Assembly (NCBI GenBank): GCA_030533445.1
Contig: CM060062.1
Coordinates: 1,133,456-1,197,455 of the forward strand
DNA length: 64,000 bases
Source of the DNA: Cyprinodon diabolis
Lineage: Eukaryota; Chordata; Actinopteri; Cyprinodontiformes; Cyprinodontidae
Reading direction: 5' to 3'
Part shown: piece by piece, positions 11,833-22,400 of the stretch
Numbering within the stretch: the stretch's first letter is position 1
How the letters are laid out: each line of letters starts with the position of its first letter
Notes under the pieces: generated by a model
Seen by the model: the letters and a program-made list of their open reading frames with translations, nothing else
Told to the model about the DNA's origin: nothing
Database searches by the model: none
Made by a program: the position numbers and the translations under genes

Positions 11833-12165
11833 GAAAAGGGAAAAAAATAACTTTTTTGGTTTTCCTTTTCCTCATGTTACTCTCCCATTAGGAGGAGGCG
11901 GAGCTCTTTAGCCCCCCCAACAATCGGAAAGCCCTGCAAACCACCATTGACCCCTTCACTCTCACTCCCAATCCAGAGACACAATTCTAGTTTTCTATTT
12001 TAAAAAAAAAAACGCTATTGATTTATTCAATTTATTAATTTTGAGAAAATTCTACCAGTGTTCAGATACATATTCCTGGCTTTTACAGTTAATTTCTGTT
12101 GTTTACATATTAATACACTTCTAGAAATAAATAAAACCGTTATCGTCCCTGTCTCAATTAAATTT

Positions 12166-12318
12166 CAGATCGATTCAGTTTATTTCTATAGCTCCAATTC
12201 ACATCATGTCATCTCAGGTCACTTTATAGATCCAGATCATCCAGTCAGATTGATTCAGAGTTTTCTATCTAAGGAAAACCAGCTGATTGCATCGACTCAT
12301 TGACTCTTCAGCAATCCC
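12166..12318 (-). repeat. L2-like LINE 3' end, minus strand
   Basis: Reading the minus strand, the final 150 bases of the family (GATTGCTGAAGAGTCAATGA to the AAATAAACTGAATCGAT tail) are present. The 3' terminus is at about 12166. Confidence 0.7.
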
Positions 12319-13002
12319 CATACTACTACTTTTTTATCTACGATCTGGAAATGTCCCCAGATTGGGTTTCATGAATCTGGTCACCTGATTATAAACTGAT
12401 GAATAGAAGGATGATTGAATCCTAATAAATAGAAAAACTCACATTTTCTGGAGGAGTCTCTTATTTTTCAGCCTTTTTTCAGATTGGGTTTAGAACAGGT
12501 CCAGATATTAACCCAGAGTCATCTCTGAAGGAGACTAAATTTGTGGTCCCTGCAACATGTTTTGGGTCTGGATGGTGTGGAGCTCAATCGGCAGAGTTCT
12601 ACACAAATGGCAGCAACTTTTTGCCAAAAATGTGATCCCAACCAAAGCAAACCCAACAAAAGGGCTCAAACATTGCTTTTCTTATTGTTTTTATATCGGG
12701 ACCAGATTTGGGTCCCGATATATCTTTCCTGGACCAGCCCCGGAGCTGACGGCTCGGTTCTGCTGCACTTTAGTCGACCAAAATCCTGGAAAATTTTGAA
12801 ATTCTCTTCTTTAGGTATGAAAAGTAGGACATGTCGGGGGAAAAGAGGATGTCTGGTCATCCTAACATGTTTTTACAGCTAAGGTAGCCCCTGTGCTTAG
12901 CTTAGCAACATTTAGGATCAGCAAAACAAACTGAAAACACAGGAACTCTCCCTTCCTGGCAACTGGGGAAGAAACCAAACTGCCTCTGACCCAAAGATGT
13001 CC
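12319..13002. other. Intergenic, nothing recognised
   Basis: No conserved coding signal. Two overlapping frames at 12541-12882 are unsupported. Confidence 0.3.
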
Positions 13003-13005
13003 TTA

Positions 13006-13775
13006 TGCTACGCTCAGACCCAGAGCACTGGAAGCAGCAAAGAAGTTCTGCTGCTTCATTTCTGATCCACATTACGGTCAGGCCGTCCAGTAAAGTGAGT
13101 CCAGATGCTTCTGCTGCTCCTGTGTTCGATGCCAGAGAGCAGCTTTGCTATATTAGCTGTGATCAGCGGGTAGAAAGTAGTTAGAATCTATGTTGAAGTG
13201 AGAAAGTCCTCCTGAAAACATGGTCTGTGCAGTCAGTTCATCCAGATTACCATCCTGCCTTCAAAGATTATTTCTCTGTGGGAGCCGCTCAGACCCCCAC
13301 ATACCGGCGCTGCGCTGTCACTGGGAATCCCCAGCAGCAGCTGCCTCAGGCCCGCTCGCCTCTTGGGGGTTTTCCCCTCCTGTTGGTGGCGGCTGGAAGT
13401 AGATGTTAGCGTTTTTCAGGTCTGTGCTACAAACTGCAGGCAGCAGGATAATAAAAGCCAACATATTCTGCCGGCAGGTTTCTACATTTGAAGTTAATTT
13501 AGGCGTTAATAAACTGTTTCAGAGGAGTGATCATAGCGCTCTGCATCAGCAGTGCTGCGTCTGACTCCCTGCCAGCTCCCAGATCAGCTTCTCTCATTGG
13601 TTGATGCGGCACATCCAGCAGCTAAAGTTACATTTTTCGTCAAGATGTGCTGCTCTTGCTGCACGAAACGCGCTGCAGGACCTTTTGATGTGCCTTGATG
13701 CGCGTCAACCATAGACTTTGCATGTAAACTAGCTGCTTCTGCTGCTTCAGCTGGAGAAGCAGTCTGAACGTAGCA
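13006..13775. mobile_element. Candidate non-autonomous DNA transposon with TTA target duplication
   Basis: The left end TGCTACGCTCAGAC pairs with the right end GTCTGAACGTAGCA as terminal inverted repeats with one mismatch, and both ends abut TTA (13003-13005 and 13776-13778). A 3-bp TWA target duplication is characteristic of PIF/Harbinger elements, so that superfamily is the best guess. No transposase is recognised in the 770 bp. Confidence 0.45.
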
Positions 13776-13861
13776 TTAGTGCTCTCTAGTCTTTAGCTAT
13801 TGCTCCACTGATCATCCCCCTGCAACAGCAGGTTGAAATATCAGCATTTCATTTTGTTTCT

Positions 13862-14115
13862 ATTGTTCTGCTTCTGCTGGAGGTTTCTTCCTGTTCAAAG
13901 GGAGTTGTATCTCCCTACTGTCTCTGTGTGCATGCTCCATGTGAGGGATTACTGCAAAGTTAAAAATGACTGCTTGTTGTCTCTACCTGCTCATCTTGGA
14001 GGAGATAATCCTGCAATGACTGGATACAATCAGCTGGTTTATCTTTGATAGAAAGCTTTGAATCTGACTGAATGATCTGGTTGGTCTAGATCTATACAGT
14101 GAGCTGAGATTCCTT
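13862..14115 (+). repeat. Diverged L2-like LINE 3' fragment
   Basis: CTGCTGGAGGTTTCTTCCTG, GTGAGGGATTACTGC and CAATCAGCTGGTTTATC follow the family order but with many substitutions and an insertion of about 60 bases near 13965-14020. It is an older copy or a related subfamily. Confidence 0.6.
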
Positions 14116-14714
14116 TCATTTTCTGTGGAGTTGCTCCATAATAACACTGAAATAATCGTCTGACAGTAGCTGTACTGATATTGACTGCGTTCTATGGAGA
14201 ACTGTTTTCTTTTTCATTTCGATCAATGATGTAATAATTGACTTCCTCAGTTTACACCAGGATTAGTTTTGAACTTTGTTGCAGCGCTGGAGGAACTTCA
14301 TTCTTCCCTCTTTCTAAGGGAACAGGAAACCACCGTAGATCCCCCGTATCGTGTTTCTGCAGCTTCAGATGAGGTTGATCCTGGGAACAGGTAACTGTCA
14401 GTTCAGTGCTTCAGTCCGGCTGATGATGGACAGGAACAAAACCCTCACTGACCAGGACCCTGAGGCGGCGTCTTTGTTTAAGCTGATTTTTGCTGGATTT
14501 GTTTGAAGGCATCCGTCAGATTCTCTAAAACTTCTCCCAAAGGGAAATACTAATGTCATACCGTCATGATACACCGAGGTAAACCGCAGTCAGGGATGAC
14601 ATTCATACAATCAGGGTAATACAGCAGCCCAGAAGTCCTCCAGGGTCTATGCACAAGATACAGTATCAGGTCATTATGGCAGAGTGTCAGCTGGAACACA
14701 TCTGCAGAACATCC
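14116..14714. other. Intergenic, nothing recognised
   Basis: No gene, RNA or clear repeat. Confidence 0.3.
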
Positions 14715-15010
14715 CCATGATGTCATATATTAGACAGCATGGGATTAATTTCCACTGTTATGCTGATGATACCCAGCAATATCTGTCTATAATCCAGATG
14801 AAGCTAACCCATTACATAGATTACAAGCATGTCTTGAAGACATAAAAACCTGGATGACTCTTAACTTTCTGCTTCTGAATGCAGACAAAACAGAAGTTAT
14901 AGTCTTTGGACCAGAGTCTCTGAAAAAGAAGCTGATTAGCCAGTCACTTCATTTGGATGGGATTAAACTGATTTCAGATAATAAAGTAAAACATCTTGGT
15001 GTTATTTTTG
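14715..15010 (+). pseudogene. L2-like reverse transcriptase fragment containing the YADD box
   Basis: The + strand encodes HGINFHCYADDTQQYLS near 14738-14790 with small disruptions, then LNFLLLNADKTEVIVFGP and VKHLGVIFD. YADD is the catalytic site of non-LTR reverse transcriptases of the L2/CR1 group. The fragment stops abruptly at 15010 inside the thumb region, where an opposite-strand copy of the same family begins. It is not an intact ORF. Confidence 0.75.
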
Positions 15011-15783
15011 ATCAATTCAGTTTATTTCTATAGCTCCAATTCACATCATGTCATCTCAGGTCACTTTCCAGTTCACCAGATCATCCAGTCAGATTGATTC
15101 AAAGTTTTCTATCTAAGGAAAACCAGCTGATTGCATCGACTCATTGACTCTTCAGCAATCCCTCACACTAAGCATGCTTGTAGCGACAGTGGAGAGGAAA
15201 AACTCCCTTTTAACAGGAAGAAACCTCCAGCAGAACCAGGCTCAGTGTGAGCGGCCATCTGCTGAGTTAGTCACAGCCAAAACAGGAACAGACCAGATGA
15301 AGCTACTATGAGAAAAAGCAGAGCGAGCAGAACGTTAGAGATTGAACTAACAGATTCTGCAGAGTGGGAGAATAGAGATAGAATGAAGCAGAATGATGAA
15401 AAAGGGGTCCCTATGTCCTCCAGCAGTCTAAGCCTATAGCAGCAGAACTATAGAGATAGATCAGGATAACCTGAGCCACTCTAACTAGAAGCTTTATCAA
15501 AAAGGAAAGTTTTAAGCCTAGTCTTAAAAGTAGACAGGGTGTCTGCCTCACGGACTAAAACTGGTAGTTGGTTCCACAGGAGAGGAGCCTGATAACTAAA
15601 AGATCTGCCTCCCATTCTACTTTAGAAGTTCTAGGAACCACTAGTAAACCTGCAGATTGAGAGCGAAGTGCTCTGTTAGGAACATCAGGAACAATCAGAT
15701 CTCTGATATCAGATGGAGCTTGGCCATTTAAGGCTTTATATGTGAGAAGGAGGATTTTAAATTCTATTCTGGATTTAACTGAG
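15011..15783 (-). mobile_element. 5'-truncated L2-like LINE, minus strand
   Basis: The minus strand runs from the ORF region (about 15783, TTAAATCCAGAATAG) through the stop and 3' untranslated region to the family 3' terminus at 15011. Relative to the copy at 4395 the ORF portion has lost bases (for example near 15615-15625), so it is a pseudogene. Its 3' terminus is fused directly to the sense-strand RT fragment at 14715-15010. Confidence 0.75.
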
Positions 15784-16019
15784 ACACTTTGCCAATAGAA
15801 AAAGACAATTTACATTTAAAATAAGAAAAAAAAAAACATTGCATTGTGTCATTTCCATTGCCATATTATCCAATTATCTTATTTTAAGTGTAAAAATACT
15901 CGTTCCATTGGCAAATCATCTTATTTATCTATTCAAACATTTAATTTAAGTTATTATTTATGTATTTCTAGATAGTTTTTGCAGGGTTTGTTTGCAGTGA
16001 CTGCTTAGTTACACTGGAG

Positions 16020-16500
16020 CGAGACATCTGGGAAAATTTAATGTGTCGCCACATTTCCTGTGATTTAGGCTTGAACTTTGACTAGGCCACAACCCCCTCA
16101 CATGGTTTGATTCCTGTTATCACAGCTCCAGTTTTATGTTTAGGTCTATTGTCCTACTGGAAGGTAAATTCTCTAGCTTCCCCACCCTGCTTCGCTATAG
16201 TGTTCCCACAGCATGCCACTGCCACCGCCTTGTTTAACTTTCTGGATGCTATCAGTGTAGAGGGTAATGAGCAACATGTAGTGTTGATGATAAAAGCTCA
16301 GCTTTGCTCCTAGCCCACCAGATCACCTTCTTCCCTACATGCCTCACACTTTTTTAAAGTTAAAATAGAAAATAAACTTTGCATATTTAATGCACCTCAA
16401 CATATAAAGGGACTTTTCCTAATCAAAGTGTTTTCATTTAATCTATACAGTTGACATTTTAATGGGATGAAGTTTTGTTTTATAGCCACATATAGACATC
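16020..16500 (-). pseudogene. Decayed Tc1-like transposon, minus strand
   Basis: On the + strand the phrases TGAACTTTGACTAGGCCAC, TATTGTCCTACTGGAAGGT, CCCACAGCATGCCACTGCCA and CACCAGATCACCTTCTTCC are diverged versions of the antisense strand of a common vertebrate Tc1-type transposase gene. Many indels break the frame. The ends were not resolved. Confidence 0.55.
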
Positions 16501-18280
16501 AGTGGGTGTCCACATATTGAAGTTTCTTCTCTGAGAATTGGATGTGTTCTATTATAGAAATGTCGGCCAGATGTGCTCCACGCTGCAGGATCTCATGTTT
16601 CTAAGAGTGACGCAGCTTTTCATCTTCTTTCTATGACCTGTTTTAAATGTAGTGAAGAAAACAAAGTCGGCTTTTCTACGTCATGTAATTTCACTCTGAG
16701 CCTCTGTAACAGGACACTTTTAGTAACACTAACCTACAACAGCAGCTTCAAGTTTCATTGAAAGGCAAACATACAAGAATATCCGGCCTCACATCCCTGA
16801 AGGACTTTACCTGAGGAAGGATGTCAACCTGTCATGTTGCTTTTGTTTGACTCATAACTGTGTCTGCTGCATTTTATCCTCTTAGATTTAAACCTAAAAG
16901 CGCCTGTTTCAGACCAGAAGATGTGAGACATTTTTGCTTCTGGCTTCTCATCCTAAATGCATCTATTCTCCCTCCATTGTTTTGTCTGCCGCTTTCTATG
17001 TTTTGCCACTGCTCATTCAAACCTTAAAGAAACCAAACCCACAAATGGAAAATAAAACATAACCCCTGCTGCTCCAACCTGTCTAACTTGCTTCCCTGTG
17101 CCTCTTTTTTCTTGCTGTTGTTTGTGTGAGCAGACATAAAGCAGATTAATTAGTGCAGAAGATCAACCAACCAACAGCAGAATCCACAAAAATCCCCACA
17201 TAGCCTTTTCCCCTTCTGAAACAATTAAGAAGCTCCCAATCTGTCTAGCACTTGCAGCTCTCTGACATGTGACCACCCTGCCTGCAGTCACCGTATCAGG
17301 AGGGCAAAGGTGCAACTCCTGTGGGAATACCCTCACATTTGCTTATCTTATTAAAATCAGAGCCTCCTGTTTGCTGGAACAGTTTTGGGGTAGATAAGGG
17401 GCCTTTTAGCGTCCGCTTCTGGGAGAAAATGCTCAACCGGTGATTCTGAGTAATATGATGAGGGCCTGAGGTATGTTTAAAATCAGTCAGGCTAAAGAAA
17501 CATACAAGGAAATCATGAAAACTTAGACAAACTTTACTGTTAAAATGAAATTCAATTGCTTCCAACAGTGTAATGTGAGGCCTTTGAAATAGAATAATAC
17601 AAAATAAAAAGCAGCAGTGATAAAAACGTAACAGTGGAAGGAGATTAACAAAAATTCTCCTGTTTAAAACTTTGGTCCAAATCAATATTTTAAAGGTAAA
17701 AGGATGAAATAGAAACAAGGTTTTCTTCCATTCTGGATTTTTAATTAATCATTAGTTTGAACTCTTTAACATGTAATATTAGTGGATGTTTTTTTTGTGC
17801 GCTTAGACTGACCTCTGGTGGTTTTATCAATGCCATTAGGGTGGCATTAGGGGGGGTTGATTGAAAGAACAAATGTCTCATCATCGGGATTTGCTCCGTG
17901 ATCAGAGGAAAGGTTACTTGGCGCAGAACAGTGGTGAAAATTGCAAGTTCAGTTTAATATAATCCAGTCTGTGAATAGTTTCATCTGAAATGAATGAAAA
18001 TAGTTGTTTTATGGTTATTGAGTCAGATATGTGGCGGTAATGTTTGATTTATCTAAAGGTTTTTATCTGTTACTGTGTAAATGGGTTTGGCTGGAATTTA
18101 AGGACAGATTCTAATAAATCTACAGAGTGGGGACTATAAATCTGATAGGAGTTTAATTTTTTTATTGTGGTTTTGCACAATATGCTTAACTAAGTATTTT
18201 TTGTTGTTGAATATTAGAGATTTTGCAGATATATTTTGTAGATACATTGTTTAGATTTACTTATATATTTCTACCCCTTT
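16501..18280. other. Intergenic, nothing recognised
   Basis: About 1.8 kb with no supported gene. The 140-codon minus-strand frame at 17296-17718 has no domain and an ordinary AT-rich composition. Confidence 0.35.
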
Positions 18281-18282
18281 TA

Positions 18283-18590
18283 TAGAATAGAATAGAAAAT
18301 CCCTTTATTGTCCCACAATGGGCAAATTTACAGCAGCAGAAAGATTATTGAAAATGGTCACACAAATGTGGACCTTAGAAAAATGTATAAGAATAACATA
18401 ATAGGGAAGAGTTAAAATATAAAAAATAAAATTCTGTAAAGTGTTTTAACAATATAAAACTGGAGAATAAATAACCAATATGCAGCTATGGACATTTTTA
18501 CAGTAATTTGAAAATAGCAGCAACATCAGAGATGTGCAGAATGACAGCAGCAGGTTATTTAACTGACTAAGGTTTCTATCATTACATTTG
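18283..18590 (-). repeat. Probable LINE/SINE 3' end, minus strand
   Basis: AGAATAGAATAGAAAATCCC followed by TTTATTGTCCCACAATGGGC is the reverse complement of a retroposon 3' end with a short tandem tail, a motif common in fish genomes. The upstream part is AT-rich and not identified. Confidence 0.45.
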
Positions 18591-18716
18591 ATTTATTGGT
18601 TCCTGCTCCCGCTGGTTGGAACCTTTATTCCACTCTGGAATCTTGTGAGTGTAGTCTTTGTTCACTTTAACTTTTTAAAAAATAAATAAATGAACAAATA
18701 AACAAACAGTTTTGAA

Positions 18717-18960
18717 AACCTCGATATTCATTCTTTTCCTGCTTTGTGTGTCAACTTTCACGGTTGCTAAGCAACAGAGCATACGGCGGTAAAACCCGCC
18801 GAAGGGTGGACCTGTTCGAATTTACAGCCAAAACTCTTCCGGCCTCCTTATTTTCAAGGACTTCGAAGGATCCAGTCTAGGTAGACCGCGTCCTTGGAGG
18901 AAGCGTCCTAGGTTTTCGAACAGAGCCTCTGATTAAGAACAGGGCTGCCCGCACTGACGC
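18717..18960 (+). repeat. Dispersed repeat, copy 1 of 2
   Basis: It shares CATTCTTTTCCTGCTTTGTG, TCACGGTTGCTA, GTGGACCTGTTCGAAT-type sequence and AAAACTCTTCC with a second copy at 22985-23200, in the same orientation and diverged by many substitutions. This copy sits about 400 bases upstream of the nsfl1c start codon. Family not recognised. From 19020 to 19110 a further repeat-like segment (AAACCCGGGACGCCCGGGAC) follows. Confidence 0.55.
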
Positions 18961-19346
18961 GGCTCAGGGATTACGTCACACGCAGCGTCGTGCGCAGTGA
19001 AATCAGGACATTTCCTCACTTTCTAAAAAAAAAAAAAACCCGGGACGCCCGGGACAGGACGTGAAATACGGATATGTCCCGGGAAATACGGACGTTTGGT
19101 CACCATAATCAATGCAAACTTTAGAAAGTAGAGCATAAGTCGGAAGAACCTGTGAAAATAATTGCTTTATTCTGATAAAAGTAAATGTGTTTAATGTTAT
19201 ACTTAAATGTCCTGGTTACGTAATTTAAAAAACTTTTACCGTTACATTTTTTTTCTCAGTGTTTCTACTTTGAAATGAGACCGGAACCAACAAGTGTTTC
19301 TTGTTTCCTCCGGTGAGCGGACCGCTGCTGGAAGGAGCAAATCAAA

Positions 19347-19448
19347 ATGGCGAGTCAGGAGGAGTCAGTGAGGGAGTTCGTTGCTGTTACCGGCGTAGAG
19401 GAGGAGAGGGCCCGCTTTTTCCTGGAGTCCGCCGGTTGGAACCTGCAG
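19347..19448 (+). CDS. nsfl1c: nsfl1c coding exon 1 (UBA)
   Basis: It has 34 codons from the ATG in CAAAATGGCG to CTGCAG, with a GTAGAG donor (phase 0). It encodes the UBA helix region ending in GWNLQ. Confidence 0.93.
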
Positions 19449-22400
19449 GTAGAGCTTTTCTGTGGGGTTTTCCTCCAATTTTCTGGACCCGACCTGCGGT
19501 CCGTCCCCGGCAGACCGCGGCTTTACGGTGGGATGTCTGATCAGTAGCTTACCGGCTAACATTAGCATCTACCTCCAGTCATTTGTGCAAGTCACCGCTT
19601 GGCAATGCAAAGCCGCCTGCTTTCTCTCACCAAGAGAGCAGGTGTGCTACAGCTAATTAGCTGCGGCATCCACGGCTACATGGAGCAGCTGTAGTTTTCT
19701 GGATGTGGGGGTGATTTCTAAAGTTTTAGCGGGTTGTCCAGTTGTTCCATTGAGCCATGCTAGCCGGAGCTAGCCCGCTGAAAGGCTGGATTAATGATAG
19801 TTGACGCAGTGAAGTAAAGCTGTTAGCTTTTAATCTCAGGAGGCAACAGAGTCAACGATTGTTTTTAGATATTACGAACTGTTTACTATAATATACCAAT
19901 AAATAATACAGGTATCTGAAAGGATGTTTAAAGTAAATGAATCTGAACTAATTGAATAATTGGAATTCCCTGTTTAAGGAAGTCTGTCAACATGCCAGAG
20001 TAAATATGTTGGTTTCTGGGCAGGAAAGCAGACCCTGCTGATTTGTAATTGGTCCCTCCTGCTGTGGTTGGTATTTATTTAGTTCTTAACAGAACAATTG
20101 TTCAACTTTGGGTGTAGCTCTGCCTCCAGATCTCTGGCTGTAAAAGACAAAGATCTTATTAAACAAACTGGTGATCTGGCTGCTTTGCCTGTTCTATTGT
20201 TTCAGGAAATATGTGGGATTTAAACACTAAGAGGAACTCCATCTTGAAATGTTTGAGGTTTGTCAGTCCTGGCTGTAAATCTTATCCTTTGACTTTGAGC
20301 TACAGGCGGCCAGCTTCAAGGTCTGACCTGAAAGCTGGGCTCTGAGTTACTCATTGTTCAGGTGAATAAAGGCCTGTCCCTCCCTCAGCAGGTAGAAACA
20401 ACACTGTCAGCGTTCACAGCAGCCTGTAGAGCTCTATTTACCATGGGACATTTTACCACATGACCAACAGTGTTGAGCAGGAGGGACCAATTACAAATCA
20501 GCAGGGTCTGAATAAAGAACATCAAGACATTTTAACTATAATCTGTTACTTTAAACAGAATGTAACTCTGAAATAAAATGAGGTGTTTATGCCTCCATGT
20601 TATACATTCACTTTTTAAATAAAGTATTAAAAATAGAACGTTTTTCAATTTTAAAATCTGAATTGTTTTTGAAGTAGAGAACAACAATCGTTCAGTTTAG
20701 TTTATAGACAATTTCCTTATTCCCACATTTTATCAAACCCCTGAACTGATCGTTTGTTATTTTCTTTCTTTTTTCTGTCTTAATGTTGGCAGTGGGCTTT
20801 AGGCTGCCCTGCAAGGCTTTAAACCTGGGTTTAACCAGAGACTAAGCCATTCTCAAGCACATATCAAGGTGCTCACTTTGAACCTGGATCCAGATTTATT
20901 GTTGATTCTGTTCATGGTGGAGAATCCTGCTTCACAGCAGCAGGTTGAGCTTTACCGTATTAACAGGAGAAGTGGCGCAAAGGAAATTGGACACTGTCGT
21001 CGGACAACATGCAGTAATTTAAAAATGATTTAAATCAGTTTGGTCCAGATCCGGACCGAGGTCTGCTAATCGGTGACCTGTGGTGTAAAACAACTGGCCT
21101 CAAAAAGGGATTTAAACAAGAAACAATGATTTGATTTTGATTTTTTTTTTTTTAAAGTTCAGCAAATTTCTTTTCTTTTTTTTAAATCTTTTCTAAGGAG
21201 GATTTCAACACTGAAACTGTAATTCAAATAAATGCTTAAAAGTTTAGTTTTTTGTCAAAGGAAAGCTCCGTCTACACCTTGAAGCTTTCTCTCTCCGGTT
21301 CTTTTCCCTGTAGAGACATCACTCGGGACAAACTATTTAAATAACACTTCATAATCTGTATGCATTTAATAACCAGGAGACATGACAACAGATTTGGATA
21401 GAAATTCTAATGTTACTCAGATCAGAGAAGTTTCTTAGAGTCACGGAAAGCAGCTGCTTACCAACCGGGCTCAAATCTGGTGAAGTGGCCACGATTAACA
21501 GATAGAGAAGCATTTTATACACCCAGTCCGCCACATGATCACATCATTACATTATACACCTCTCAGGAAGCGGCAAGATTCACCGTTACAGAATCATACA
21601 TCAATCATACATCTCCAGTCCGCCACATCATTACATCATTATATCATTCATACACGTTTGCAGATGAGGAGACATCCATGGCTCCTGCCTTATAAAAATA
21701 TTACGCTTTGTTTTTAGATCAGTGACATCGTTCTCAATACATTCCTAAATCTTAGCCACATGTAGAATGAAGACGATAACTATATATCTGGATCTGTCCT
21801 AAATAGATAAACTACTGGGGGAAACATCAGTTCTGACCCGCAACAAGCAGGTAGTGTTGGGGTGTAATAAACTCACAACTCATTAATAAAAATGATCCTA
21901 AGAAGCTAAATGTTGGTCTTTAGACTTTAACTGGTTAAATTATCTGTTTTTTTTTTATTTTAATTCAGGTGATCTGTCAAACGGATTAATGAATGCATCT
22001 TGGTGGCCCTCGCATACGCCTGAGAAATATGTTTTGATCATGCTGTTACAGTAATGGATGAGGTCATCAGTCACTAATGTTCCCTGTTGGGTTGTTTGCT
22101 GGTCGCTCTAAACGGCGCCGGTAGAGCAGGAAGTGAAGGATGATCTGAAAGTGGTTGAAGTGAAAGTTTATGATCAGATCAGAGGACAGATGTTGGTCTC
22201 TGTTTGCATGTTTTCTGGCAGCATTCCTGCGTCTCATTCCCGTTTCCACGTTTCCTCCTCAGCTTGCACTCGGCAGTTTCTTTGAGGATGGGAACGATGA
22301 TGACATCATCACGATTCCTCAGCCTGAGGGTGGCTCCTCCGTGTCTCGATCTACTGGGCCCAGGTAAGATTTTCAACACCTCAGGTTTATTTCTTTATTC

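Noticed and set aside
17296..17718. 140-codon minus-strand ORF
   Set aside because: AT-rich with Phe/Leu/His-rich translation and no domain; treated as chance.
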